A stretch of 64,000 nucleotides of DNA from Hydractinia symbiolongicarpus (lineage: Eukaryota; Cnidaria; Hydrozoa; Anthoathecata; Hydractiniidae). Of the stretch, positions 1-10,600 are shown one piece after another. Both the position numbers and the translations under genes were made by a program. The notes under the pieces are model-generated. The model did no database searches, was not told where the DNA came from, and was given only the letters and a program-made list of their open reading frames with translations. Where the stretch lies: contig NC_079885.1 of the NCBI RefSeq assembly GCF_029227915.1, forward strand, positions 22,507,001 to 22,571,000, written 5' to 3'. Numbering within the stretch: position 1 is the stretch's first letter; the number at the start of each line of letters is the position of its first letter.

Positions 1-237
1 ACTTCAAGATATATACAAACGGTTGGTTTTGTTGTTTTGCAAACTTTTGTATGAGATGTCTTAATGAGTGAGATTCCGTTTTCTCTTAAAATCTCAGTGA
101 TGCTAAATTTTCAGCAATTTAGGCCATTACTACAATATCAGTAATTGAAAACATGACTGATGTAGAAGTTATGTTGGGGTGTTTAAACTTAAAATTTTAT
201 GTAATGATATTTTAAGTTCAAATTTTGTTTCGTTTAG

Positions 238-2623
238 TATGCTTTCCAAGGATCCAGCCTGGCGCTTGTCAGCATCTGACATACTGAAAAATGATTATAT
301 TCAACAACATTTAAAGGTGACCAGCGTTTAAATTTCTTTAGTCAAGTTACAGATCAAAATATTTGTTGAATTTGAGTGAATCTTAGGATTTATAAACTAT
401 TTGTGGAAAATTCGACGGGGAATCGTGCATTGTTCCCGCATCGTTATTTCGTGCAGCCTTGTTTGCGATTATGAAACCCCTCGATTTTTAAATAACACAC
501 CCTTACCTGCTTTCGAAGTTCCATATGCTTTTAAAAACATTAATATTTTTTTATTTGTTTGCCAGTGAATTTCATGTAGATGGACAAACAAGGAAATATT
601 TGTACTCTCTATCCAGCTGAATTATATGAAATCCTTTAATTCACTATCTTATTTTCAGGGCCTTCACCCATATGACTCTTTATAAGAAATATATAAGAAA
701 TTTTTATAAGAATTTTTTATAAGAAAAAACATGCCACCTTTTATACGAAAGATAAAACTTTATATTTATTGCAACTTTATATTTATTGAAATATTTGAAT
801 TCTTTTGATTGATCTTTTAGAGTCTGAAGATAGAGATCGCTAGCAGTTCTCCTTTAAGTCACACTACTGCTCGAAAAGAAGCTGAGGCTATCGCGAAGGT
901 ACTAAACAAACCTAAAAAACGAAAACTGCATGGAGGGAAAGAGTCCAGTAGACCCTTGACCCCAAAAGAACAGCTGAAATTACGTAAACAGAAAAAAGCG
1001 GACGAAGAAGCGGAAAGATTAAAAAAGGAAATTGTCTCGACATACACGGAAAGTCGAAGGAAGTATTCACGTTTAAAAGACAGGCAATCGAGAGTAGCCA
1101 TTCCATTTCTTTCCAATGAAAATAATGACGATAAAAGTGAAAAGGAAGAACTTCAAAACGAGCCTGAGGAGTCTGTAGACCTTCATAAGGCAAATAATGT
1201 TATGATATTTCGAAACGATAAATACCTGTCCGATGTTGAGAGCGATAGCTCATTAAGCGTGGTTCATTTGAACGAAGAGGAGACTGAGAACAAAGTTGGT
1301 AATATTCGAAGATACACGCATTGTTTTGGTGAAGACGACACGAAGTTGCCAGAAGATATTGAGAAAGCAAAACTAAAGGAAGAAGAATATGTTCGGCATT
1401 ATACACACTGTTTTGGAGATGACGAAGAAGAGGATGTATTTGTGCAAGGTGGATATTCCCTTTATTTGATTAATTTATTGTTTTGTTAATTTAACCATGA
1501 CCGCTTTATTCACCTTTTTGTTACCCAAATCTGTTGCTTTATAAGCAGTCTAAGGTGGAGCAAACTTATGACTAATGTCAAGCAAATTTTTTACAAGTTC
1601 TTTCCCTGAGTTTGCTTTTAGTATAAATATCTGTATCGTCTTGTCACTCTAATGTTGACAAAAGCCAGAAAAGTAAGTAAAAGTCAATAATATCAAAGGC
1701 ATTTTAATATTTTTCCACTAGTCTGTTGTTTTTATAAAGCAACATTACCTGGCATGGCAAAAAGTTATGAGAAAAAGACTAGGGATTTAAGAACAGTTGA
1801 AAACACAGTGCATGACTTTTTATATAAGCAAATCTTTCAGTTTCCCTTTGTTTTACTAGACTCTTTAGATTTTACAAATGTCAGCACAATACCTGAGGAC
1901 GCTGAGCTAGCGGATACTTACTACACAACATGTGATGACTTCGAAGAAGATGAATCCAGTGAAGAAGGAAGAGGTGAAGATTCAGGTAGCGAAGAGTATG
2001 ACGTGTTAGCCGATTACATGCAAAACGCACTCGATTTGTCTGGCGGTGATGCGGAAAGCACGTTTGGTGATACCATGTCTTCTCTAGCAAGTTCAACAAC
2101 TATGAGACAACAAAAGATTGATTCGTTACGACAGTATGTTTATTTATCTTCTTTGGGACTGGGGCATTACCATGTTTGTAGCGCCATTTTTATCCTACAG
2201 TTTTTACGCTGGACTAGCTATTAGAAGATTTTTTGCCTGATTGATTTTACGTTTGTCACGATTCAATTAGATTATCTCATACTAGTCGTAATTCCATGTA
2301 TGGAAATGCATCCATCGCTGCTTGCAGCTACCATTTTTTGTTCACAGACAGACAGACGAACAGACTAAAGCTACTTTCTTGTCTAACTTTACTTTAATTT
2401 TTTTAGCGAGTGCGTGAGGCTTCTCGGTGAAGAAGGTTTCCGTCGTGCGTACAGGTATTTAAACAAGGTGCGCTTCGAATCGAATACAACAGTGAGTGAG
2501 GATGTGATTCTTCACAAGCTTCGAAAGATGATTGGAAACTCGCGAGACTGTTTCTTAGTGGATCAACTGTTGTTTCTAGAAAAGCAAAATCAAATCTGTA
2601 ACGAGAGTCTGCAGTTTTCTTAG
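238..2623 (+). CDS. nek11: NEK11-like NIMA-related Ser/Thr kinase, C-terminal part (5' end outside window)
   Basis: Four exons join in frame: 238-316, 821-1448, 1860-2133 and 2407-2623 (stop TGA/TAA-type at the end), all with GT-AG borders and matching phases, giving about 398 residues. The first exon is the end of a protein kinase domain (DPAWR then SASDIL, the subdomain XI arginine context). It is followed by a basic coiled coil (LTPKEQLKLRKQKKADEEAE), an acidic stretch starting IPEDAELADTYY, and a C-terminal box with SRDCFLVDQLLFLEKQ. This order and these motifs match vertebrate NEK11, a kinase linked to the DNA-damage G2/M checkpoint; that role is family knowledge, not seen here. The catalytic core lies upstream of the window. 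An oddity is a repeated YTHCFG motif (1313-1330 and 1400-1417). NEK11 rather than another NEK rests on the non-kinase C-terminus; confident. Confidence 0.85.
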
Positions 2624-2642
2624 CGAAGGTTGACGTTATGAG

Positions 2643-2648
2643 AATAAA
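2643..2648 (+). promoter_or_regulatory. AATAAA polyadenylation signal of the nek11-like gene
   Basis: The hexamer AATAAA lies 20 nt after the stop codon of the last nek11 exon, in the right place for the 3' end of that transcript. Confidence 0.6.
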
Positions 2649-2712
2649 GAAATGTTTATTCTCTTAGGCTGACCCATTTTTGTTGTGGTGGCATTTTAAG
2701 TGCTCATTATTA

Positions 2713-2847
2713 GGGTCTATTTACACGGCAAAAAACTTGAAATCGAAGAATTATTCAACTATGAATAATTTCAGTATAAACAGACGAGTATGAACGATGC
2801 AAACTGATTTTGTTTTGTTTTGTTATTTTCCTAGTGTAAACGAACCC
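2713..2847. mobile_element. 135-bp MITE with TA target duplication
   Basis: The ends are imperfect inverted repeats: GGGTCTATTTACACGGCAAA on the left, and the right end read in reverse is GGGTTCGTTTACACTAGGAA. TA dinucleotides flank both sides (2711-2712 and 2848-2849), as for Tc1/mariner-type insertion. The element has no coding capacity and lies just downstream of the nek11 3' end. Confidence 0.6.
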
Positions 2848-2849
2848 TA

Positions 2850-4828
2850 AGTTTTTTTTGGATTTAAATTTCAATTTTAAGAAAATTTATTTTAACTTGT
2901 GTTTCTTAGTAATTGCTCTTGTAAAGGAGGCGTTTACCGATTTTAAATGGCGTTAGTTCGAAAAAAGGGGCGTTACATCCTGTTTAAACATGAATTCCAT
3001 ATATCTCCGGAACCGTTCTATAAATTAGTCTGGTTTTTATTTTTTGTGTAAAGAACACATTTTTACAGATTTTTTTACCTCCCGGTTTGAATTTTTGTCG
3101 GGGGTAATTTTGGAGTCCACTTGTGCTATTTTTAATACCTGGTACTGTTGTCGCACAAATTTGTTCGTGTGAAAACTTTCATCATCTTTTAGTATCACAA
3201 ATTTGAATATATAAACTGTGGGATGAATCCTACATTGGCAGAAATTTTTGCACGGAAACATATCATGCGAAAAAATATGCTAAAATAAGCCAGTGGAAAA
3301 TGTTTGTCCAAACTGCGATATTTTTTACTGGCAGCCACGAAATGATGTAGGTACCACCCTACTTTGTTTTGATGTGGTGTTTTAGTTAAAATATTTGTTT
3401 ATCGTAATGTTAGAATAATGAGAGATAATAAAAACTCGTAAATAGGCCACGAAATTGAGTTCCAGAAAAACAAAACAAATTCACAGAGACACCCATCGCG
3501 AAAATGTCTCCCAATAAGGTATTTTTGGTATATGACCTTAAGATTATCTATTCTAGGATTAAAAGATAAAATATTGGGGATAGTTTTTATATTTTTGCAC
3601 CAATTTTTAAATACGCACAATCGGTTGAAAAGTTTACCTTATCAATGTTACTACATCAACGACGCATTTTTGCTAAGCGTCAAAATCGTTATTGTTTATT
3701 TTTTTAATGTTTGGAAGATTAATAAACCAATCATCAATCTAACTAATCATGCTCGTCCCAGATCTTTTTTGTTGACATTGATCTGGAAAAAGGTCGAGGT
3801 AGATTATTTATAATATATTTTCGTACATATGTATATATAATGTATTTTTGTCTAACTAATATATTTTTGATTCGGATAATATTTTTGAAATGTTTGGGAA
3901 CTATTGTGTTGCATTCACGTATTATTTTATAAAGAACTTTATTTTCAACCTGGTACTTAAGTTGCCAAATAAATTTCCTAAACTAAAGTTTGCTAACAGA
4001 AAATAAAAAATATTCCAAGATTATCCAATGTTCTACAAAGAATTAACGGTTTACACAAACAATTGAAAGATGTTAATTTCTTACTTGTGTCCAATATTGT
4101 TCATACTAAAATTGCTTAGAATTTTTTGCGAATTTTAGTACAGTTGCTAAACTGGTTGCTTATAAATAATACGTGTATTATTTTTTGAAATGTTTTTAAA
4201 GATTAATATATGAGACCACGTAATATCCATTCTATTGTTCTGATCTTCACTAATTACAAATCAGATTATGGCCGTACTCACCACAAAAAACACAAAGATA
4301 TTGATTTCACTAATGTCTGGTGCGAATCACCAGAATGAATTTCAATCAATTTTGAGCAAATTAATACCAGTCCGAACGAATCAAACAGAGAAGAGCTGTC
4401 AATCAAACAGAGCTGGAATGTACATAATATCAACCTCGTCCCTAGGACTTTTTTTGCTGGAATGTAAATTACTGAATGATTTTTCGTTTTTTTTTGTAAA
4501 AGAACAGGAATTGGAACCTTTATAAAATAATCTAATAATCTGATCTAAAAAAGAAAGTACGTTTAAAAATGAGAAACATGAATACAATTTTTTCATAAAC
4601 TGAATTAACACTAAGCTGTTTAATTCTTGTCTCTTTAACCCCACTTTGCCTCTTTGGTTCGAAGAGGGAATTTATTAAAAAGATACAAAACAATGCCATG
4701 TGATGCACAAGTTATATTATAATATATAAATATATGTATAAAACAATCTATTAAAATTTGATTATGTTCCTCCTATTTCAACTGTGGTTGTATTTTTTAT
4801 ATCTATTGTCGAAGTCACAAATGCAATA
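2850..4828. other. Non-coding intergenic stretch with a short TTACCTCCCG palindrome
   Basis: I see no supportable gene. Open frames here are short and lack splice or codon logic. At about 3075-3110 the sequence TTACCTCCCG is followed after some 16 bases by an imperfect reverse copy (TCGGGGGTAA). This is the same terminal motif as the element at 16.88-17.78 kb, so it may be a collapsed or solo end of that family. Confidence 0.4.
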
Positions 4829-5146
4829 ACAGGTTGTTTGCATAATACCGAAGTGACATTATGACGAAGTGAAATTCCACTCCGTCGTAAAAAATAAAAC
4901 TGTTTACTTTGTTTTATTTCGAGTTGAATTTAATTTCGGGGGCGGGCGAGTTTAAAGGAGTCACACTGATCGAAAACCGTACTTTACACCAGAGTGAAGT
5001 AATAATGGAAGTCTCGCACTGATTTAAATTTCACTTCCGTCAATTTAATTTCACTACGCCCATGGTGATAAACTTATGTAAACAGACTGTTGACTGAAGT
5101 GACTCAAACTGGAGTTCACTTCAGGTCTAATGTCAACGAGCCCTTT
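4829..5146. repeat. Candidate degenerate MITE, about 320 bp
   Basis: The left end (TTGCATAATACCGAAGTGA, 4838-4856) resembles the reverse complement of the right end (TTGACATTAGACCTGAAGTG, around 5115-5138). The interior is rich in GAAGTGA/TCACTTC words on both strands. Boundaries and target duplication are not clear. Confidence 0.35.
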
Positions 5147-5459
5147 GCTTGATAAGCTAGAGCAATGGTAAATATTTGCTCGGTTAGTGGGGAAATATTT
5201 CAGCATAAACTTTTACTTTCTGTTCATATGGCGAGAAAACTTTCCCTCGGTCGAGAAAATACCATGTGATAAGTTTCTATTGTTTATTATGATAAGAATC
5301 TATTGTTTATTTTTAAAAATTATGCCGAATCGACATAAATTTATCTCGCCTACGAGAAAACTTCATGTTCATATGGGAAAACGCATTACCTGCTTACTGG
5401 TAGGCGGGTAAATGTTTTTTCTCATATGAACGAAACTAAATTTTGTTAAGAGTTTGTTA

Positions 5460-5954
5460 AGCTTGGTTTCCACTGTGGTTTAAGTGTGTTTTAAGTATGT
5501 TTTACATAAGATTTTAAAGTTAAACCATAATGTGAACGTGTTCGTGTTTTAAAATTTTCGCCATAAAACCTGTTTAAACCACAGATAAAATAAAACCTTA
5601 GATCAAAAAATTTTGATATTGTGGTTTAAAGTTCAAAGGCGCCGATAAATGCCGAAGGAGTTTTCAACGATTTTAGGGCACATTTGCGCATTTTCACGTT
5701 AAGACGGAAAAGGGAATAAAAAATGGCAGAAAAAAACTTAGTTTGGTACAGGAAGAGAATCTTAGCGTACTTATTCGCCAATATCCAGTGGTTTTTGATA
5801 AATCACACAAAGGGTACCAAGAGAGAAACGCTACATGTTTTTGCTTTTAAAACACAGTGGGAATGCTCAGGTTTTATTTTAATTTTTAAAACACATTTAA
5901 AACCTGTTAGGTTTTATATTTAAACCCAAGTTAAACCACAATGGGAAACAAGCT
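5460..5954. mobile_element. 495-bp MITE, Harbinger-like, TTA target duplication
   Basis: The left end AGCTTGGTTTCCACTGTGGT and the reverse complement of the right end AGCTTGTTTCCCATTGTGGT form a terminal inverted repeat of about 24 bp. Identical TTA trinucleotides flank the element at 5457-5459 and 5955-5957. A 3-bp TTA duplication is typical of PIF/Harbinger-type insertion. No transposase is encoded: the frame at 5723-5923 is short and unrelated to known proteins. It is probably a non-autonomous element. Confidence 0.7.
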
Positions 5955-6315
5955 TTAACAACCCGAGATCTCGACTTGATATCATGCTGAGACATTTACC
6001 CGGCTTCTAAAGAAATATTTCCCATATAAACAGCCCCTAAGTGGCGCAAAGTACCGCACAAATGATATTTTCCCGCTCTGCAAAAAATGATTAACTAGGA
6101 AATTTCTAACAATTTTAGTAAAATAAATAGACTTCCTCGCCAACTTCGTGTCAAAGAAAATCAGCATAAACCCGGGCAGGCATCGTCTTGTCAGTATGTC
6201 ATGAAAATAGAAAAAGCCTGTGGACGAGGTTGACTAATTTCCTCTATTTGCAACGTCACACACGGAATATTATCAGACTTTAAAAGAAGCAATGCAAGAA
6301 TCGTTAGACAAAAAA

Positions 6316-6391
6316 CACTGGGTCGGGTTCGAACCGACATATTCAAGATTTTTTTTTCCATCTTGACGCTCTACTATTTGAGCTACCAGCG
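6316..6391 (-). tRNA. tRNA-like gene or tRNA pseudogene with oversized anticodon loop
   Basis: Read on the minus strand, the acceptor strands are CGCTGGT and CCCAGTG, pairing except for one G-U and one mismatch. The D arm is GCTC/GAGC. The T arm, with GTCGG, TTCGAAC and CCGAC, is perfect and includes a good B box (GGTTCGAACC). A TTTTTT run directly follows the 3' end, as expected for RNA polymerase III termination. The anticodon arm is abnormal: TCAAG/CTTGA encloses about 14 nt including nine A residues. No normal anticodon can be assigned, so a pseudogene or a tRNA-derived repeat is as likely as a working gene. Confidence 0.5.
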
Positions 6392-7615
6392 TATCTTTTA
6401 TTTTGCTATGAAATATTATTAGTTGCACACATGAAATTGTATATGGAACAAAGAACTACAGCAAACAAACGTGTATATAATTATGAACAAAAAGACCTTG
6501 TGAGACTTATAAGTAGGAGCCCGTACCGCGCACAACTTTACCCCAGGCTATCTTTATTCGCAGTTTACAACGACAGCTTAAACAACGGAAAAGGTCTGAA
6601 ACGGAGGGCTGCGTTGCATGGCATTTACTGTCGATTCTCTTTGTATCCAGGCCGGTCACGGAACCGAAATATTATCTAGTTGTAGGAATTAGCATGATGC
6701 AAACTGGGCTTTAAATGGTTTAAATGACTATATAAAGAGCCCCAAGTTTAATTAAAGTAACGCGTAAGCGCGAAGCGTTTCGTATAGCACATTTGCTAGC
6801 TGACCGTTCTATCGCACGCAACTTGTAACGAAGATTTAAAAACATATATTTATTACTACTCTACTACGTGTAAACCAGGACATAATACATCTCGTAAATA
6901 CAATCAGACAAAAAAATTTTGTAACAAAGCACGTAGAAGGACGGAATGATAAAATAAGAAGGGCAACATTTCTTCAACCACCTGAACTGAAGAAATATGC
7001 AGAAACAATATTGAAGCACTTAAAAAATGACATAAAGTAAGTATATATAGAATCCATAACACTACTAATATTTCTTTCAGATAAAAATCATAAAAATATA
7101 ATCTCTTCTAAGCCAGAAAAAAAGTGAAAAAATGAAGCGTTTCATCCCAAATACATCTAGTTAAGATGTGACTTTCGCAAGGTCTCTCATGAAAGAAGCA
7201 CAAATTCGTAACAACTAAATATTTTTTGATTTGCCACCTACTCATACCATCCAAGGTTCATCAACATTAAATGTTGTACTTCATTTAAAAGAGATATAAT
7301 ATCGTCTAAAACCCGCAATAAGTATTGACCCGTAATGGCCCTGGTCTGGAGTTTCACTCTCCCTCTCTTTTCTTGTCTTGCTTTTAGACGTTCATTTATG
7401 ACAGGAACACAATCAATTCTTTTTCTTTGCGTTGGCACCAGCAAAAAGTGAAAATAAAAACCATCAAAGAGAATATCCAACAGCTTTCTACAAGAAAAAA
7501 ACAAAGTATATGTTCCATATCTTTAACAAGGTCGAATGTTCTAGCGTCGGTTGTCGACTTTCTGCGTTTTGTTTAGCTAACACATTATTATAAATGGTAG
7601 AACTACTGACCTAGC
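6392..7615. other. Intergenic stretch with two unassigned protein-like fragments
   Basis: A plus-strand open stretch at about 6853-7038 contains RRATFLQPPELKKYAETILK and ends at a stop after a possible GTAAGT donor. A minus-strand open frame at 7238-7504 contains ERLKARQEKRGRVKLQTRAI and ends LNLGWYE-like. Both look more protein-like than chance, but neither matches a family that I recognise. They could be decayed transposon pieces or terminal exons of unknown genes. Nothing else is supported. Confidence 0.2.
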
Positions 7616-10600
7616 TCAGTAATACTGCGTTCTTACGCGAATCCTCTCATCTCCTCTCTGCTGGGGATATTGGTCCATAGGCCGTGGCGGTGGAGGACCT
7701 CTAAAATTCTGACCCGGCGGTTCGTTTATCGTTGAACTGTTGTTTAGATCTCTTGCTTTCATATCTTGACTTCGTTCAAGTAGAATTCCGCGATTAATTG
7801 GTCCTGGTCTATCTTTGTTTGATTCATTCCCAGTTCCTGAAACATCAGCTTTACCAGGAGGGGGGAGGTGAGTGGTTGGACCTTCAAAAGATCGCTTGCC
7901 CTGTGCTGGGACGTATGGATCGTCTGTAACTGTTGGTGGAAACTTATCTTTTTCTAGAAATGTTCGCTCGTACGGATCTCTCTCATATCTTCCGTAAGGG
8001 CGGCGGTCTTCTGGCATTCTTCCAGGTAACTCGGTTCTGCGACGGTCTTCTTCAAGGGGGCGGCGTTCCGTCTCTATTCGACGATATGTGTCGTCAGGCA
8101 AACGTCTTCTATCTCCTTCCAAAAATCTTCCATCTCTACTTGGTTCCGGACGACCTGCAAAAATAATACAGGGCTACGTTAGAATAACGTAGGAATAGAT
8201 ATTTAAAATCAAATTAATAAGTAAGAGAGGGAAAAGAAGCAACCGACGACCGAGACACAAATCTATCCCAAAAACAAGTAACACTTTACCTCCAGCAGCT
8301 CTCCCGCTGTACTCTAGTGGCGGTAAAGCCCCTCGATCATCGGGCCGTCTAAGTCTGTCGTCATATCTAGAACATCAGGAGTTAGAATAACGTAGCCAAG
8401 TATACCATCGACAAAAACATATCGGTGACCCCCGAGAGAAAAAAAATTTCGCGGACTTTGCCGAATAAATAAATTCTAACAAAATAAATATTCGTACATT
8501 TCATAGCGCTGTCAGCGATAGTAAAGCAATTCACATTATGTCGGTTTGGATTAGCACCTTAATAAGAGCTATTATATTTATTTGTACATACTTTAACCGA
8601 CAATAAATAAATTCACAACAACAATTTTAAAAAACTGTACGCGTAACGGCAGAAATTATCGCAAAAAAACATTTTATCGTATACCGTAATGATCCGATTA
8701 AGCGCCCCCCTCGATTAAGCGCCCCCCTTGATTAAGCGCCCATGAAAAGAATCCACAAATTTAATAAGCGCCCAGGGCGCTTGTTCGGATAATTACGGTA
8801 TACAAGAAATGAGTACACATTTTATTCGCGAAATATACACATTATCCCTCCGTAAAACTAAATCGCAACAAATAACTCTAAATTCGTTGACATTTCATAT
8901 TTATCATAACAACAAGTTCTCACTCACCTGTCTTCCAACCTTGGTGCTGGTCTGTACAGTGGATCGTCGCGAAGTGGAACACCACGTGGAGGTGGTCCCC
9001 TTCGAAAGTCATCATCAGGTAATCTATTAAAAAAATGAAGCATTTTGAATTATTAACAAAACAGGACAATAAAACAGTTACTTCACAAGGATAGATATAG
9101 CATAACTTTTCCTGATATTTCTTCACCAGGCTTCTGTCTTTTTACTACTTAAGAAAATGCCAAAACACCCAACCAAAATACAGTACAGACGTTTCTAAAA
9201 AAACATTTATGTTACAAACATACCTGCTTCTTCGCAGCACTTCTTGCTCTCTACGCCTCTTCATTTCGTAGTACCTCTCAAACCTTTCGTAGTACGTGTC
9301 TTCCGATTCTCCAGGATTTCGAACTGGCGGTCTATCATCCAATATAGGTGGCGGACCTCTGTCGTCGGTTCGTCTCTCGAATTCTGATACTCTGGGAGGT
9401 GGATCGCCATCGAAACGATAACCTGCCCTGCTGTCGGCGACTGCGTACGGATCTCTAGGACGGGGCAACATTCTATCCACATTAGGCGGTGGAATTTCCC
9501 TACCCACAGGTACGTCATCACGTCGTACGGGTGGTAAGAAACGCGAAGGATAATCCCGCTCCAAATTTGGCCGATTTATATCATCTGGATAACCTCTTGA
9601 CTTGTAGGCTTCTTCCGCTCTCCGCACAGCAACAGGTGAGCGATCTCGCTGCAAACCAAGCGACTGCTGTCTGTTCCCATCGTAAGCAACGCGATCGTCA
9701 CGACTTCTTGTTGATTCAACACTTGCACCCCAACGACTTATATCGTTATCATGACCTCGAGCTGGTTCTCTTCTCAAATCACCATAATCAGGAACAGTCG
9801 ATTGCATGTCTACGGGACTGTTTCGCAAGGGTGCTTGCAAGTTGGCTTTGTTCAAGTGTTGTGTATCTCTGTTACGGGCTGATGTACCAGAATAAATAAC
9901 ATCCCCACTATAAGACTCCTTTTCGCCATAATTTTCTGACGCTGGATAGTTACGTTGTCCATCAAAATCCGATCTGTCACGTGCATCAACAGACGGTGTC
10001 TTATTAGTTGTGGTTGGCGCAGATTCCAAACCAGGGATTGAAAATCCTTTTGGTGTTGGTTTAGGTTCGGTAGGAGCAGGATCGTCATCGTCTACTACCG
10101 TAACTGGGGGCGCTTCCTTCATTTTCTTTAAAATACTTCGTACCCTACCACCAGCGGAGCTGCCCTGTTGAGGTGTGGAAGGTTCCCCAGGAAGACGAGT
10201 GTTGCTGCTGGGTTGCGAGGTGGCTTGTAGTCGATCTGGTTGTTGTGGCACTTGAGGTTGTTGCGACAATTGCTGCATGTTTTGCATAATTGGTGCAACA
10301 CTCTTTAGGATATTTAAAATATCTATGGGCAATGGATTTTGCATGTCAGTGGAAGAACTGAACAAATTAGCTGTCTCGTCAGCTTCCTTTTCGCTCTCCT
10401 TCGCACCAGAAAAAGCAATATCCCACACGTCCTCCTTCGGCGAGTCTTTCTGCAGCGGCGTAGCAACAACAGCTGGATTTTTCCAAAATGAAAACTGCTC
10501 TCTTCGTTGAGGTGCTATGGATGACAGAGTGGATACGTTTGAAGTACTTGCGAACGGTTTATTAATAGCATCAGAACGCACAGGTGGTGCATTAGAGCCA

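Noticed and set aside
7238-7504. 88-codon minus-strand frame as a separate gene
   Set aside because: It is protein-like but lacks a known domain, a clear start or splice partners. It is kept only as a note in the region entry.
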